Counted from the first letter of the stretch, positions 8,059 to 16,899 are shown. The stretch: 35,465 nucleotides of DNA from Natrialba taiwanensis DSM 12281 (GCF_000337595.1 NZ_AOIL01000064.1:636-36100); one strand, 5' to 3'. Made by a program: numbers and translations. The notes: generated by a model from the sequence alone, not told the origin.

Positions 8059-9141
8059 ATGGCATTCCCTATGGAGTTGCAACCACACCGAATGCAGGCC
8101 GATAGCTCATGCCAGCCAAACGAAGAGCAACTTGCCATTAATGCGGCAGATATACATGTCACATATGAAGATGGTACGGAAGCCGTTCGCGGTGTCAATC
8201 TCACTGTTGAGAAAGGCGAGTTCTTCGGCTTTCTGGGTCCGAATGGTGCCGGAAAGACGACCACTATCAAAACCCTCGTGACACTGCTCCATCCGAATCA
8301 AGGTTCAGTGATCATCAACGGACATGACGTCGAAAAGGAACCACAGGCAGTGTCTGAATCCATCGGCTACATGGCTCAAGAGACCAGCGTCGACGAGGAA
8401 CTCACCGCGCGTGAGAACATTCAATTTTCTTGCAAGGTGTATGGTGTCCCAGCCTCCGAGCAAGATGAACGTATCGAGAAACTACTCGATTTGGTCGGTC
8501 TCACGGACGTTGCCGACAAGCGGGCAGAGAACTACTCCGGCGGGATGAAAAAACGACTGGACGCTGCCACCGTCCTCGTGCATCGACCGCCGCTGGTGTT
8601 CCTTGATGAACCGACGACCGGTCTCGACCCTGAAGCCAGAATGCGCCTTTGGAACTACTTCGAGCGACTCAACGAACACGGAACGACGGTGTTTCTCACG
8701 ACACAGTATCTCGAAGAAGTGGACCGACTCTGCGACCGCCTGTCCGTGATTCAGGACGGTAAAATCATCGCAACTGACACCCCGGACGCTCTCAAGTCGG
8801 CTGTCGGTGGCGATATTCTCGACCTGACACTAGAAAACTCGTCCAGACAAGAGACAGAACGCGCAATAGAAGTAGCGCGTGAATCGGATGCCCTCGAAAC
8901 GGCGACTATTGAAACAACGGACGATGGATTCACCATCACAGCCGAAAACGCTCGGGAAGCTGTAGGTGACCTCTTCGTCGCGCTGCACAAGGCTGACGTC
9001 GTAGTCACTGGATTCGATGTCCGGTCGCCCACGCTTGATGACGTGTTCCTTACGCTCACTGGTGAGAGTCTGGAGGCTTCCAACCAAGACGGGGCGAACG
9101 AACAGAGAGCTACTGTCCCTGAACAGGAGGTGGCCGAATGA
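8059..9141 (+). CDS. ABC exporter ATP-binding subunit, DrrA-type
   Basis: This 360-residue ATPase powers an ABC-2-type exporter with the next gene. Motifs: Walker A GPNGAGKTT (residues 60-68), Q-loop YMAQET (104-109), signature YSGGMKKR (159-166), Walker B VFLDEPTTGLD (180-190). The H-loop reads TTQYLEE, with Gln in place of His, a variant I associate with the DrrA (daunorubicin-resistance) branch. Residues about 240-330 form the C-terminal DrrA-type extension. The stop overlaps the permease start (ATGA, 9138-9141), indicating translational coupling. CCGTATAAAC near 8004 is a possible TATA box. Start choice between ATG 8059 and ATG 8074 is open. The exported compound cannot be told from sequence. 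Confidence 0.9.
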   Translation: MAFPMELQPHRMQADSSCQPNEEQLAINAADIHVTYEDGTEAVRGVNLTVEKGEFFGFLGPNGAGKTTTIKTLVTLLHPNQGSVIINGHDVEKEPQAVSESIGYMAQETSVDEELTARENIQFSCKVYGVPASEQDERIEKLLDLVGLTDVADKRAENYSGGMKKRLDAATVLVHRPPLVFLDEPTTGLDPEARMRLWNYFERLNEHGTTVFLTTQYLEEVDRLCDRLSVIQDGKIIATDTPDALKSAVGGDILDLTLENSSRQETERAIEVARESDALETATIETTDDGFTITAENAREAVGDLFVALHKADVVVTGFDVRSPTLDDVFLTLTGESLEASNQDGANEQRATVPEQEVAE

Positions 9142-10055
9142 GCAATATCACCGATGAGGGTGATGTCTCTGGAAGCGATACCGCCCAGAAAGCTCCGGGG
9201 AACAGCTCCGTGGCGGACATGCAGATCAGTGTCAAACGGTGGCTCGTCAAGACATCCCGGAACCCCTTCGTGACGTTCTCATCGCTGATCCAGCCGGTCA
9301 TCTTCTTCGTGTTGATGGCTGAAGTCCTCGGCGCTATTGTCAGCGGCGCGCTCGCTCAGACGGTCGGTAGTGACATCAACTACATCACGTACCTCACCCC
9401 AGCTATCGTGATTCAGTCCGCGCTCGCTGCGGCTGCGGTCTCCGGTATCGGATTAGTCGACGACATGGACACGGGAATGTTCGAGAAACTCCTCGCCTCA
9501 CCGATGGACCGGGGTGCCATGTTCCTCGGCAAAGTCCTGTCAGAGGTGGTCCGAATTGTCGTCCAGACCACGATTATCCTCTTGCTTGGCTACGTGATGC
9601 TGTATCTCCAGTCAGGCGCGTCGGTCGGGAGCTATCTCCAGACAGGGCTACTGGGTTTCATTGGCGTCATAGCGATTGCAGTGATATTCGGTGGCGCGTT
9701 CATGGCGTTCTCGAATATCGTCGCGCTCGTAACGCATGATCAAGAGGCGACGACCATGATCGCCAATCTTCTGACGTTCCCACTGTTGTTCATCTCCAGT
9801 GCGTTTGTCCCGCTTGAGGTTCTTCCAGGATGGATTCAGTCAGTTGCAGTGGTCAATCCTATCACCTACGGTGTTGACGGTGTCCGAGCGTTCATGCTCG
9901 GCCAGAATGTGATGACGGTGTTTGACGTAACGGCCTTCTCGGGTCTCTGGAATACAGTAATTCCTGTTGTCGCCGTTCTCATCGGTTTCAATGTCGTTCT
10001 CGGTGGGATTGCCGTCCACCTGCTCAACCGAGCTTCCAAAGCCAAAGTCCAATAA
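9138..10055 (+). CDS. ABC-2 type exporter permease, DrrB-type
   Basis: This 305-residue integral membrane protein has an N-terminal cytoplasmic stretch (about 1-45) with the amphipathic DMQISVKRWLVKTSRNPFVT typical of ABC-2 permeases. About six transmembrane segments follow. The hallmark EKLLASPMDRGAMFLGKVLS loop is at about residues 115-134, and the LLTFPLLFISSAFVPLEVLPGW region at about 210-231 is the ABC-2 signature. It pairs with the ATPase gene that overlaps it by 4 nt. A short intergenic stretch then leads to a transposase, so the operon ends here. Confidence 0.9.
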   Translation: MSNITDEGDVSGSDTAQKAPGNSSVADMQISVKRWLVKTSRNPFVTFSSLIQPVIFFVLMAEVLGAIVSGALAQTVGSDINYITYLTPAIVIQSALAAAAVSGIGLVDDMDTGMFEKLLASPMDRGAMFLGKVLSEVVRIVVQTTIILLLGYVMLYLQSGASVGSYLQTGLLGFIGVIAIAVIFGGAFMAFSNIVALVTHDQEATTMIANLLTFPLLFISSAFVPLEVLPGWIQSVAVVNPITYGVDGVRAFMLGQNVMTVFDVTAFSGLWNTVIPVVAVLIGFNVVLGGIAVHLLNRASKAKVQ

Positions 10056-10136
10056 ATCATGTCATTCATTCTTCTATCAACCGGACATATATCAGATAAA
10101 TATCTAAATCGGCGGCCGAAGTGAGTGCTGAGGTGA

Positions 10137-10967
10137 ATGAGTTCGACTATTCTACGAGAGGACTCCTCCATTGAGGCGTTTTTCAACGTTGTAGAGACGG
10201 AGACGCTCGCACTGTTCGAGCATCTTCATTTCGAGTTCCTGACCGAGTTCGATGTGTTTGCCCCTACTCCCGAGGGGCGAACACGAGAACACCACCCGCC
10301 GGAGCTGTTTCGAGGATTTCTGCACTGCTACTACAGGGACATCTACGGCATTCGCCCGGTTGCACGCGAACTCAACAACGACCCCGTCTGGCTCGGATGT
10401 GGCTTCAATCGGCCACCCTCACGAGACGCGGTCGACCGCTTTCTCACCGACCTCGAACACATCATCAAGGAAGTTTTCGAGCGCCTCGTCAAGCAGGCCG
10501 TTCGACGGGGCTTGCTCGACTCTACGTTTTGCATCGATTCGACCGATATCCGGGCTATGCCTACCGATTCCGACGCCTCGAAGAATTACGACCCGACTGC
10601 CGAGGAGTACTACTACGGCTACGGCTGCACGGTAGTCTCGACCGGCGCAAAGATCCCAATTGCGGCAGAGTTCACCCAGAGCAAGCAGGCGTCCCAAGAG
10701 ACGGCGATGCGTGTCACCCGTGACGCGCTCGCCGTCAAGCAGCCGATATGGATGCTTGGCGACAGCACCTACGACATCCTCGACTGGCACGATCATTTGC
10801 TGAGTACAGGGGTGGTGCCGGTCGCCCCGTACAACCCGCGCAATACTAATGACCCTCTCGACATCGAGTACAGGGTCGAAGACTGCATCGAGACTCACAG
10901 CGAGGGTGTTCAGGTCAAGCAATCGATGGTGCCAGAGAACTCTCCACACACCTTCAGTAGTAGCTGA
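10137..10967 (+). pseudogene. IS5-type ISH transposase, C-terminally truncated
   Basis: This 276-residue frame matches a haloarchaeal IS5-type transposase: N-terminal FFNVVETETLALFEHL, ELFRGFLHCYYRDIYGIRPV, DDE core with FCIDSTDIRAMP (first Asp), WMLGDSTYDILDWHD (second Asp) and NPRNTNDPLDIEYRVEDCIE. After VQVKQS the expected LDETYNRR…ERT (catalytic Glu) and the NYERG tail are absent, replaced by MVPENSPHTFSSS and a stop. About 60-70 residues are lost, including the last catalytic acid. A terminal repeat follows at 11048. The missing tail type is seen at the window's left edge (3-68). CATATATCAG/ATAAATAT at about 10086-10103 is AT-rich and may hold its promoter. Confidence 0.78.
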
Positions 10968-11047
10968 GTGAACGGTCGCTGATAGCACAGTTTTTGCCGG
11001 GGCCTGTGAACCAATGGTAGCCGTCTTCTCCGCTACTATCCACACCA

Positions 11048-11070
11048 TGCTAACCGTTCTATGACACCCT
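11048..11070 (-). repeat. Right copy of GGTGTCATAGAAC-type terminal inverted repeat
   Basis: The plus strand reads TGCTAACCGTTCTATGACAC and continues to CCCT at 11070, the reverse complement of 7191-7213 with two mismatches. It lies about 80 bp after the truncated transposase. Confidence 0.7.
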
Positions 11071-11071
11071 C

Positions 11072-11476
11072 TGAATGTGAGAGTAGAGTCATGTACCACA
11101 GATATTATGCGAATAACCACGAAAGAACGAGCGTTAGAACGGAACCGCTATAGTAATCGCCAGAAGTGTCTACTCACACCTCTCGTCAGGTCTTTGAGAG
11201 ACAACGAGACACGCCAATCTTCGGCGGGGGGCACTACAAAGACTTCCAGATTCTACTATACAGGGTGTCATAGAACAGTTCCCATACCCTCTCTCTCTGT
11301 GACTCCCCGACAAACGGTAAGTACAGGTCAAGTAGGCAACGGCGCAGCAATCGGTTCCTCTGACAGCTGCCAAGAGGAGCATGTTGAATAAAGAGGGTGA
11401 GTTCAGCATTGGGTGGTGAATGATCTCGGAGTCCATCTGTTTGTTCTCTCACAATTACATTAGATCCTTCGTGAGT
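11072..11476. other. Gene-free stretch with IS debris
   Basis: No convincing gene was found. GGTGTCATAGAAC at 11264-11276, followed by AGTTCCCATACCC, matches the start of the element at 35268 (GGTTCTCATACCC) for about 26 bp and then diverges. This looks like the left terminus of an element that has lost its transposase. The short open frames here lack family motifs. Confidence 0.5.
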
Positions 11477-12130
11477 TCATTCCGGCTCGAATACGTACAT
11501 ATGACCGATATTGATATCGTAGAATAGTGTTTTGGGCGGCATCCGATAGAATCGCCAGATTGCATAGACATCGCCCACGCTTCCCGCAGTGTTTAGTGCA
11601 AGAACAAAAAACGCGGTCGTGGCGATTACCGGATAGGGGACCGCGAGTAACAGGAGGCAGATCACGGTGAGAATAACTAGTGGTGCGATCCCTACTCGGA
11701 GAGTCTCTTCGCGGGAATGAAACTGGTGAAACACCGCTGCGTACATGGCACCCATCCTCCAGTAGACACCATAGCTTACCTCATACCCGTACCACTGGTA
11801 GACCACACCGTGAAGCAACTCGTGAACGACGACGGTGGTTAGAAAGGCAAACAGAAAGGGGATTGCTACTTCACCGAGATTAAAAGCGATCGTGAGTTCC
11901 TCCTCAGCACCGCTTTCAAACACTATGGGTAGAACCTCCGGTCCTTGCAATTGGATCAGAAGCCAGCCATAAATAACGGTAGAGACGATCGTAAGCACTG
12001 ACGCACTTACAAAGAGCGGCAGTTTGGGATATTCAAACCGATACGGTTTGGTGTATCCGTCTGGAGTTTCGGGTGGAGAGACGCCATCGGCCCCAACTCT
12101 ACTGGTGTCTGTTGAGTCCTTGTCAGCCAT
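11477..12130 (-). CDS. DUF3267 family membrane metallopeptidase-like protein
   Basis: This 217-residue protein has four to five transmembrane segments. The zinc-binding motif HELLHG (residues 103-108) lies at the end of the second segment, as in the DUF3267 putative zincin family. A hydrophilic N-terminus (about 1-35) precedes the first segment (LFVSASVLTIVSTVIYGWLL). A possible third metal ligand lies in the last helix region (ALNTAGSVGDVYAIW). DUF3267 members are predicted intramembrane or membrane-bound metalloproteases of unknown substrate. The TATA-like CTTATATC (12156-12163) lies 26-33 bp upstream of the ATG, supporting this start and a leaderless transcript. No obvious operon partners. 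Confidence 0.8.
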   Translation of the reverse strand: MADKDSTDTSRVGADGVSPPETPDGYTKPYRFEYPKLPLFVSASVLTIVSTVIYGWLLIQLQGPEVLPIVFESGAEEELTIAFNLGEVAIPFLFAFLTTVVVHELLHGVVYQWYGYEVSYGVYWRMGAMYAAVFHQFHSREETLRVGIAPLVILTVICLLLLAVPYPVIATTAFFVLALNTAGSVGDVYAIWRFYRMPPKTLFYDINIGHMYVFEPE

Positions 12131-12155
12131 CAGTACAGTGTCTGAATCCAGATCA

Positions 12156-12163
12156 CTTATATC
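12156..12163 (-). promoter_or_regulatory. TATA-like box of the DUF3267 gene
   Basis: The plus strand reads CTTATATC (minus strand GATATAAG), 26-33 bp before the start codon at 12130. Confidence 0.45.
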
Positions 12164-12213
12164 TGCGAGAATAGCTGGTGGTTCACCCAGTCCCCATCGC
12201 TTACAGCCAGCTA

Positions 12214-12464
12214 CTATAGCCAGAGCGGATGGTCATCATCGATCTCACGAGCATTGTACGTATCTCGAAGCTTCGGGACGTACGACTTGAGCGCGTCTTT
12301 GGCCTGGTATGGCAGGTCGTAGGGTGTCACGATATCGTTGACGGCGAACATTGTGTTCGCCCCGGCATCGAATGCGTTGTGGAGCGCGTTTCGGAGGTGT
12401 CCAAGAGCCGCTGTAAGCGTTGCTCCTTGCCTGTAGTGGGTGTGGTGAGCGTGACCTGAAGCAT
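12214..12464 (-). pseudogene. TnpB (IS1341/IS605 OrfB) N-terminal remnant
   Basis: The frame ending at 12214 reads FAVNDIVTPYDLPYQAKDAL, KSYVPKLRDTYNAREIDDDHP and stops soon after. This is the early part of the RNA-guided nuclease TnpB as found in haloarchaea, where DHP(V/L)…NRGW… and the RuvC domain would follow. The likely native start is ATG at 12464 (MLQVTLTTPTTGKEQRLQRL), in another frame. A missing base near 12394 (GGAGG) would join the two as LLDTFRNALHNAFDAG. So the copy has a frameshift and lacks its RuvC domain. It lies divergently from a small RHH-like gene (12540), an arrangement I recall for some haloarchaeal IS1341 elements. Confidence 0.6.
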
Positions 12465-12539
12465 TTTCGTCACCGTATCGAATACACACTTAGATATATG
12501 TTAGACAAATTTAAGCGTAGCACAATGAAAGAATGACCT

Positions 12540-12674
12540 GTGCCAAACATCAACTTCGAGGTAGATGACGACCAGTACGAACAGTTAAAAGAGACAAAGA
12601 AGCGCCATGGATTGACTTGGAAGGGAATGATGCTCTACGCGCAAGAGCAGTTGGATTCCGAGAGGGGCGAATGA
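12540..12674 (+). CDS. 44-residue ribbon-helix-helix-like protein divergent from TnpB remnant
   Basis: GTG at 12540 opens a 44-codon frame reading MPNINFEVDDDQYEQLKETK, KRHGLTWKGMMLYAQEQLD. The strand-helix-helix pattern (NINFEVDDD, then YEQLKETKKRHGLTWKGMMLYAQEQL) fits a ribbon-helix-helix DNA-binding fold, and the size suits one. It starts 76 bp from the TnpB remnant's start on the opposite strand, so the two would share the AT-rich region AGATATATGTTAGACAAATT (about 12492-12511). Function is inferred: possibly transcriptional control of the tnpB element. No ATG alternative keeps the leading strand. Confidence 0.55.
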   Translation: MPNINFEVDDDQYEQLKETKKRHGLTWKGMMLYAQEQLDSERGE

Positions 12675-12770
12675 TCGGTGGACAGCGTAGTCAAGTGATG
12701 CGATTCCCCACCCAGCCTAAAGGCCGCGGTTCTCTCGCTGTTTAAAGATGTTTTCTCATGAGAACCTTTA

Positions 12771-13811
12771 ATGTCAATTAACAAGCTTCTCGATTGGCGA
12801 TCCATCCTCATCGGATTCGCCGGTGCCGGACTCGTCCTCTCGTTGATGCTCTGGGTCGTCGGTATCGACGGGATCATTGCACAACTGCACAGAGCCCAGC
12901 CCGCCGTCATCGCCGTCTTGCTTGGTTTCATCCCTCTCTGGCTTGTTGCTTGGGGGCTCTGTCTGCACACCGTCTTGCGCGCGTTAGGAACACCAATCTC
13001 TCGAGTACAGTCAATCGTTGTGTTTACTGCTGCAACCTTTGCGAATCAAGTCACCCCGTTCGGACAGGCCGGCGGTGAACCCATCAGTGCGTTCTTGATC
13101 TCTGAAGCCGCCGACACAGAGTACGAGAACGGACTGGCTGCAATCGCGAGCGTCGATACTCTGCACTTCTTCCCCTCGATCGGTATGGGGATCGTCGGTA
13201 TTGGACTATTCGTCCTGCGTGGACTCAACTTCGACCGAAACCTACTCCTTGCTAGTTTCACTGTGGTGGCGCTTCTTACTGGGTTCGTTCTCGCACTAAC
13301 GCTCGGGTGGCGCTTCCGCCATCGGATCGAGGCAATGACCCTCTCCGTGGTCCTACCGATGGCCCGCTGTATTGGTCGGACTGTCCCACGCGTTAGCGCG
13401 CCGACGCGAGAGGACATCAAACACCGCGTAGATGGTTTTTTCGCCTCTATCGAACGTATCGCCAGCAATCGGCGGCTTCTGATCTTGGCCGGTTTGTTCT
13501 CGTGTGCCGGGTGGCTCACGCTAGCGATCTGTCTTTGGATCTCGCTGGTGTCGATCGGAGTTACTGTTCCCTTCGTGGCGATGCTCATCGTGCTCCCAGT
13601 CGCCAGTATCGCTGGAATATTCCCACTTCCGGGCGGTATCGGTGGCGTCGAGACGGCGTTTATCGTTTTGGTCGTCTCTACAACCGGAGTTGCGACGACG
13701 GCTGCGACGGCCGCCGTCGTCATTTATCGGGGAGCGACCTACTGGCTCCCGATGCTGGTTGGTGGCAGTATCGCCGCTGTGATCGTAGACAATCTGTATC
13801 GTCGCCATTAA
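12771..13811 (+). CDS. Flippase-like / lysylphosphatidylglycerol synthase TM-region family membrane protein
   Basis: This 346-residue integral membrane protein has about eight transmembrane helices. The family pattern (UPF0104 / LPG_synthase_TM, also called flippase-like domain) is visible in LLDWRSILIGFAGAGLVLSL at the N-terminus, FANQVTPFGQAGGEPISAFL (about residues 88-107, the conserved N-x-x-x-P-x-x-x-G-G-E loop) and FPLPGGIGGVETAFI (about 284-298, the PGGIG motif). Haloarchaeal members sit in glycolipid or N-glycosylation loci. The next gene is a membrane glycosyltransferase in the same direction, 177 bp away, which supports a role in envelope glycan or lipid handling. Substrate unknown. 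Confidence 0.85.
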   Translation: MSINKLLDWRSILIGFAGAGLVLSLMLWVVGIDGIIAQLHRAQPAVIAVLLGFIPLWLVAWGLCLHTVLRALGTPISRVQSIVVFTAATFANQVTPFGQAGGEPISAFLISEAADTEYENGLAAIASVDTLHFFPSIGMGIVGIGLFVLRGLNFDRNLLLASFTVVALLTGFVLALTLGWRFRHRIEAMTLSVVLPMARCIGRTVPRVSAPTREDIKHRVDGFFASIERIASNRRLLILAGLFSCAGWLTLAICLWISLVSIGVTVPFVAMLIVLPVASIAGIFPLPGGIGGVETAFIVLVVSTTGVATTAATAAVVIYRGATYWLPMLVGGSIAAVIVDNLYRRH

Positions 13812-13956
13812 TGCTGGTAAGGGCCACGAAACATCTATCGACCGTCTGACGGTAGTCTGCTGTCTATATTACAGAAATTCGATGATTGATAAAGACCCTA
13901 CTGATAGCCAGAGACACTCATTATAACTATTTTTTGAACGTAAACTGAAATCTATA

Positions 13957-13966
13957 ATTTTATATT
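13957..13966 (+). promoter_or_regulatory. TATA-like box of the glycosyltransferase gene
   Basis: TTTTATATTA lies 23-32 bp upstream of ATG 13989 in a strongly AT-rich stretch (about 13913-13975). This indicates that the glycosyltransferase has its own leaderless promoter despite the upstream codirectional membrane gene. Confidence 0.55.
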
Positions 13967-13988
13967 ACTGCTATCACAAGTCCGCAGT

Positions 13989-15281
13989 ATGACTTCCCTC
14001 CACCGATACCTCCTAGCCCCTGGTATCGTCGTCGCTCTCATGGCGATAGCGTTGATGGGCGATTTTCGTGTAATAGCACATCTGGTTTCGTTCCTTGGGG
14101 TTGTGATAGCACATCCGTTTTGGTTCCTCAACACTATCTTCGACATGCGTGTGTGGTTCGTGGTTGCAGTCGCGATCCTCGCGGCCTCGTTGCTGCTGTA
14201 TCTGCTGTCGCTATTTCGGGAAGATTCCGATGCGCTGGTCCATTCAGGCCGATCTGTCGAGGCACTGATCCCTGTCCACAATGAACCCGAAGTAATGCAT
14301 CGCTCGGTAGAACACCTGGCAGCCTCAACCTACGAGGACCTCACTATCACGATCGTCTGCGAACCGGATGATCAGCCCTCTATCGATCGGGCTACCGATT
14401 TGGCTGCCGACCACGAGCGAGTCAAATATATTCTCAGTCGTCGGCCGGGATCGAAGGCAGGCGCACTCAATAATGCCATTGAACGCAGCGATGCTGATGT
14501 GATTGCGATGTTTGATGCTGATCAGGAACCCCACCCGAGGCTGATCGCCCATGGGATGGCCGCGTTACGAGAACATGACATCGCACGGGTCCGGAGCCTC
14601 CCACGGCCAACAGGCCTCATCGAATCGATGGCATACTATGAGTATCTACTGCTCTTTTTCTTGCCACAGAAGCTCGCTCGCTCCCTGCTGGGACTCGGAA
14701 TCGTTGGCACCCGCAGTGTCCTGATCGAGCGATCGGTCTTCGATGAGGTGGGGCAATTCGATGAAAGAGCACTGACTGAGGATATGGACTTCACTCATAG
14801 GTGTAACCAAGCCAATCTTTCTATCCGAGAACTGTTGTACTATCCCTGTTACGAGGAGGCAGCACACACGCTGCGAGACTGGTGGGGCCAACGGGTTCGC
14901 TGGATATCCGGTCACGTCTCCATTTGCCATCGCCACATCCGCGACTGGCGCAATCTGCATGATCCGGCATTCCTGAGTTCGTTACTGTCACTCGTGGGGA
15001 CGTTCGCTGTCGGGACACTCCTCTCAGTGACGGTTCCGGCACTCGTGCTAGCTGCTCTCGCTCATCCCAGCCTCGTCGCTATGGGCTTGGCTGGCATCTA
15101 CGGCATCACACTCACAACCCGTGGAATCGATAACTATACTGCCGGCACTGAGGGGTTTGATCTCGCGTGGCTGCTCATCCCGGTCGCACTGACGCTCTTC
15201 GGACTCGTCGTCGTGCAGGTCGTCGTCAGCTATGTCATCGGGCAGGAAGTTAACTGGTACCAAGTGGAAAAACACGGGTGA
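13989..15281 (+). CDS. Processive family-2 membrane glycosyltransferase
   Basis: This 430-residue enzyme should transfer sugars from nucleotide-sugar donors at the cytoplasmic membrane face. Two N-terminal transmembrane helices (about 8-75) precede the GT-A domain: IPVHNEP (94-100), the metal-binding DAD (176-178), TED (263-265, catalytic base) and QRVRW (301-305, the Q-x-x-R-W motif of processive cellulose/hyaluronan-synthase-like enzymes). Three to four C-terminal helices follow (about 325-425). Length is normal. With the flippase-like gene upstream it suggests synthesis and movement of an envelope polysaccharide or glycolipid. No other glycan genes are nearby. Confidence 0.88.
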   Translation: MTSLHRYLLAPGIVVALMAIALMGDFRVIAHLVSFLGVVIAHPFWFLNTIFDMRVWFVVAVAILAASLLLYLLSLFREDSDALVHSGRSVEALIPVHNEPEVMHRSVEHLAASTYEDLTITIVCEPDDQPSIDRATDLAADHERVKYILSRRPGSKAGALNNAIERSDADVIAMFDADQEPHPRLIAHGMAALREHDIARVRSLPRPTGLIESMAYYEYLLLFFLPQKLARSLLGLGIVGTRSVLIERSVFDEVGQFDERALTEDMDFTHRCNQANLSIRELLYYPCYEEAAHTLRDWWGQRVRWISGHVSICHRHIRDWRNLHDPAFLSSLLSLVGTFAVGTLLSVTVPALVLAALAHPSLVAMGLAGIYGITLTTRGIDNYTAGTEGFDLAWLLIPVALTLFGLVVVQVVVSYVIGQEVNWYQVEKHG

Positions 15282-15841
15282 ACGGACCGTTGACTTGGTT
15301 GCGGGACTACTCGATTTCTCGCTTTGTGTCTCATGGGAGTACCATGTATCGCTGTGATTCCGAAATGTGTTCGGAATGGGGAACCACGAAACTTCCGGGC
15401 GTAGCTGTTCGGTCCAATGAACCACGAATAGTGGGCGAAGAATGACCGTCAGCTAGGCGTTCGTGAGTGGATTCTGGTTGATACCGGCTGTGTGGATACG
15501 ACTGCTGTGGAACGGAACTGCAACTGAATGACCGCGTCAAGATTCTGATGGTGATCGATGATTCAACTGTTTCACCGCCGATTCCATGGGTTACGCCGAT
15601 CTCCCTCAAACTTTATCACCTTCTCTTGAGGAAATCGTGCTGGTCCAGTTTGCCAGTTCCCGGTGACACCTGACGTCTTCAGTGAACTCTCTTGAGTTGT
15701 CGTTCGTTATAGACCGACGACCGATCGAGCGACAGACAAGCAAGTAGCCAGACAAGCAAACAACCGCTTTCGTGCTGGGTTTCTGTTAGCCGTAGAGTGT
15801 GAAAGCCTTCTCAGAGTAGTGTGAGCAAGCCGGCGACAGCT
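15282..15841. other. Gene-free stretch between two convergent genes
   Basis: No gene was recognised in about 560 bp. It holds a perfect hairpin at 15357-15377 (ATTCCGAA, 5-nt loop, TTCGGAAT), which could end the glycosyltransferase transcript, and a direct repeat AGACAAGCAA near 15732 and 15749. The open frame at 15331-15609 (minus) has no family features. Confidence 0.5.
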
Positions 15842-16738
15842 TCATCTATCGACATCAGCTGTCTCCGGATCGTTCTGTTCGGCTGCTCTCGTTCCTTCAC
15901 CAGGGATTTCTGCATCGTCCATTAGGAGAACGCGCCGTTCGGTGTATTCGAGGCCGTTTTTGCGCTGACGCTTCCGTTTGATTGCGAGCCGATTCTTCGA
16001 AAGATCGAGTAGAGCGTCGATCGTCCTCGAGACGAGCTTCTTCGCATAGCCATCACTGATCCCTTTCTCTTGCCGACGGATCCAGTGTTTCATATCGCTA
16101 GCCGAGACGTATTCACTGACGCCTGTACTCCCTTTCTCCCACGGGTTATCTCCTACTCCTGGGTCGGTGCGTGCCTTCCAGAGCTTTGCTGCAAGGCGTG
16201 AGGGCAGCGAGGACGTGGTTGCATGGAGCATGTCGTCGTCCATCTTCGCAAGTTGCTGAATCGGCAGCAGATCGCTGTGTGCGAGCGCGACATCGCTGCC
16301 ACGATCAAGTGGATCATCACTCTCAGGCAGACGGAAGTATTGTCTGCCGTCGTCTTTCTTAACCCGCTCAAGGCGACCATCAGCAACGCTGATCTCGCTT
16401 TCGTCGACGTTCTCCTCGAGCAAATGGGCGCCCTTCTCGAGTTCACGTGCTTGGAGCTCGCCGACGCGGTCTTTGTTCGCGTTGAGTTTCTTTTCGTGAG
16501 CGTCTAGGCGAGCCTCGATCGGCGTCCGTGTTGCTTCGAGTTCAACGACGCGTTCCTCAAGGCGATCGTTCTCCGTCTTGGTCTGTTCGAGTTTGGTTTC
16601 GAGTCGGTCGAGGCGTGTCTCCTTCTGCTCGAGGGCGGATTCGAGGGTCATGATCCGTTCTCGAAGTGGCTCGAGTTCATCTTCCAATGCCTGGGTCGTC
16701 GCTGTGTTCGGTCCGGATTGCTCGGAATTTGTGCTCAT
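15842..16738 (-). CDS. Coiled-coil protein of the PadR / TnpB-like RuvC cluster
   Basis: This 298-residue acidic protein has a long N-terminal coiled coil (about residues 15-105: ALEDELEPLRERIMTLESAL with regular Leu/Glu heptads, ending VGELQARELEKG). A globular C-terminal part follows (about 120-290) with RQYFRLPESDDPLDRGSDVA, LLPIQQLAKMDDDMLHA, LAAKLWKARTD and a basic winged-helix-like stretch (SDMKHWIRRQEKGISDGYAK, LVSRTIDALLDLSKNRLAI KRKRQRKNG). I recognise it only as a haloarchaeal plasmid/island protein with no assigned function. The basic C-terminus could bind DNA or RNA. It is the third gene of a minus-strand set, 161 bp after the TnpB-like gene. Confidence 0.75.
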   Translation of the reverse strand: MSTNSEQSGPNTATTQALEDELEPLRERIMTLESALEQKETRLDRLETKLEQTKTENDRLEERVVELEATRTPIEARLDAHEKKLNANKDRVGELQARELEKGAHLLEENVDESEISVADGRLERVKKDDGRQYFRLPESDDPLDRGSDVALAHSDLLPIQQLAKMDDDMLHATTSSLPSRLAAKLWKARTDPGVGDNPWEKGSTGVSEYVSASDMKHWIRRQEKGISDGYAKKLVSRTIDALLDLSKNRLAIKRKRQRKNGLEYTERRVLLMDDAEIPGEGTRAAEQNDPETADVDR

Positions 16739-16899
16739 GGATGATGTCGGTGATTGCAGTGTGGTCGAAAAACCGGTGCAACTGGGTGCGCTGTTGCTGT
16801 CAGTGGGTGTGGCGAGAGTGGCCGGTCGCAGTCGAGATGTGGGTGATCGATGCCACTTGTGGAACCACCGTAGTCCCGTTCGTTGCGGGCTGTCGGTGG

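Larger units (their letters stand above)
7191..11070. mobile_element. Candidate transposon or IS-bounded unit carrying an HTH-10 regulator and ABC exporter
   Basis: The unit is bounded by inverted copies of a 23-bp repeat (7191-7213 and 11048-11070; 21 of 23 positions match). It contains a regulator, a two-gene ABC exporter and a C-terminally truncated transposase, all on the plus strand. The transposase sits next to the right repeat, as in an insertion sequence, while the nearest left repeat is 2.9 kb upstream beyond the cargo. No target duplication is visible at the outer edges (GTTCC before, CTGAA after). The alternative is two separate IS remnants that happen to flank chromosomal genes. 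Confidence 0.4.

Noticed and set aside
10056-10136. Possible left terminal repeat of the 10137 transposase (ATCATGTCATTCATTCTTC)
   Set aside because: Matches the GGTGTCATAGAAC core only poorly; not enough to claim an IS end here.
12690-12740. Hairpin-like CCCAGCCTAAAGGCCGCGG resembling a TnpB element right end
   Set aside because: On the wrong side of the local tnpB remnant and the stem is imperfect; too weak without comparison sequences.
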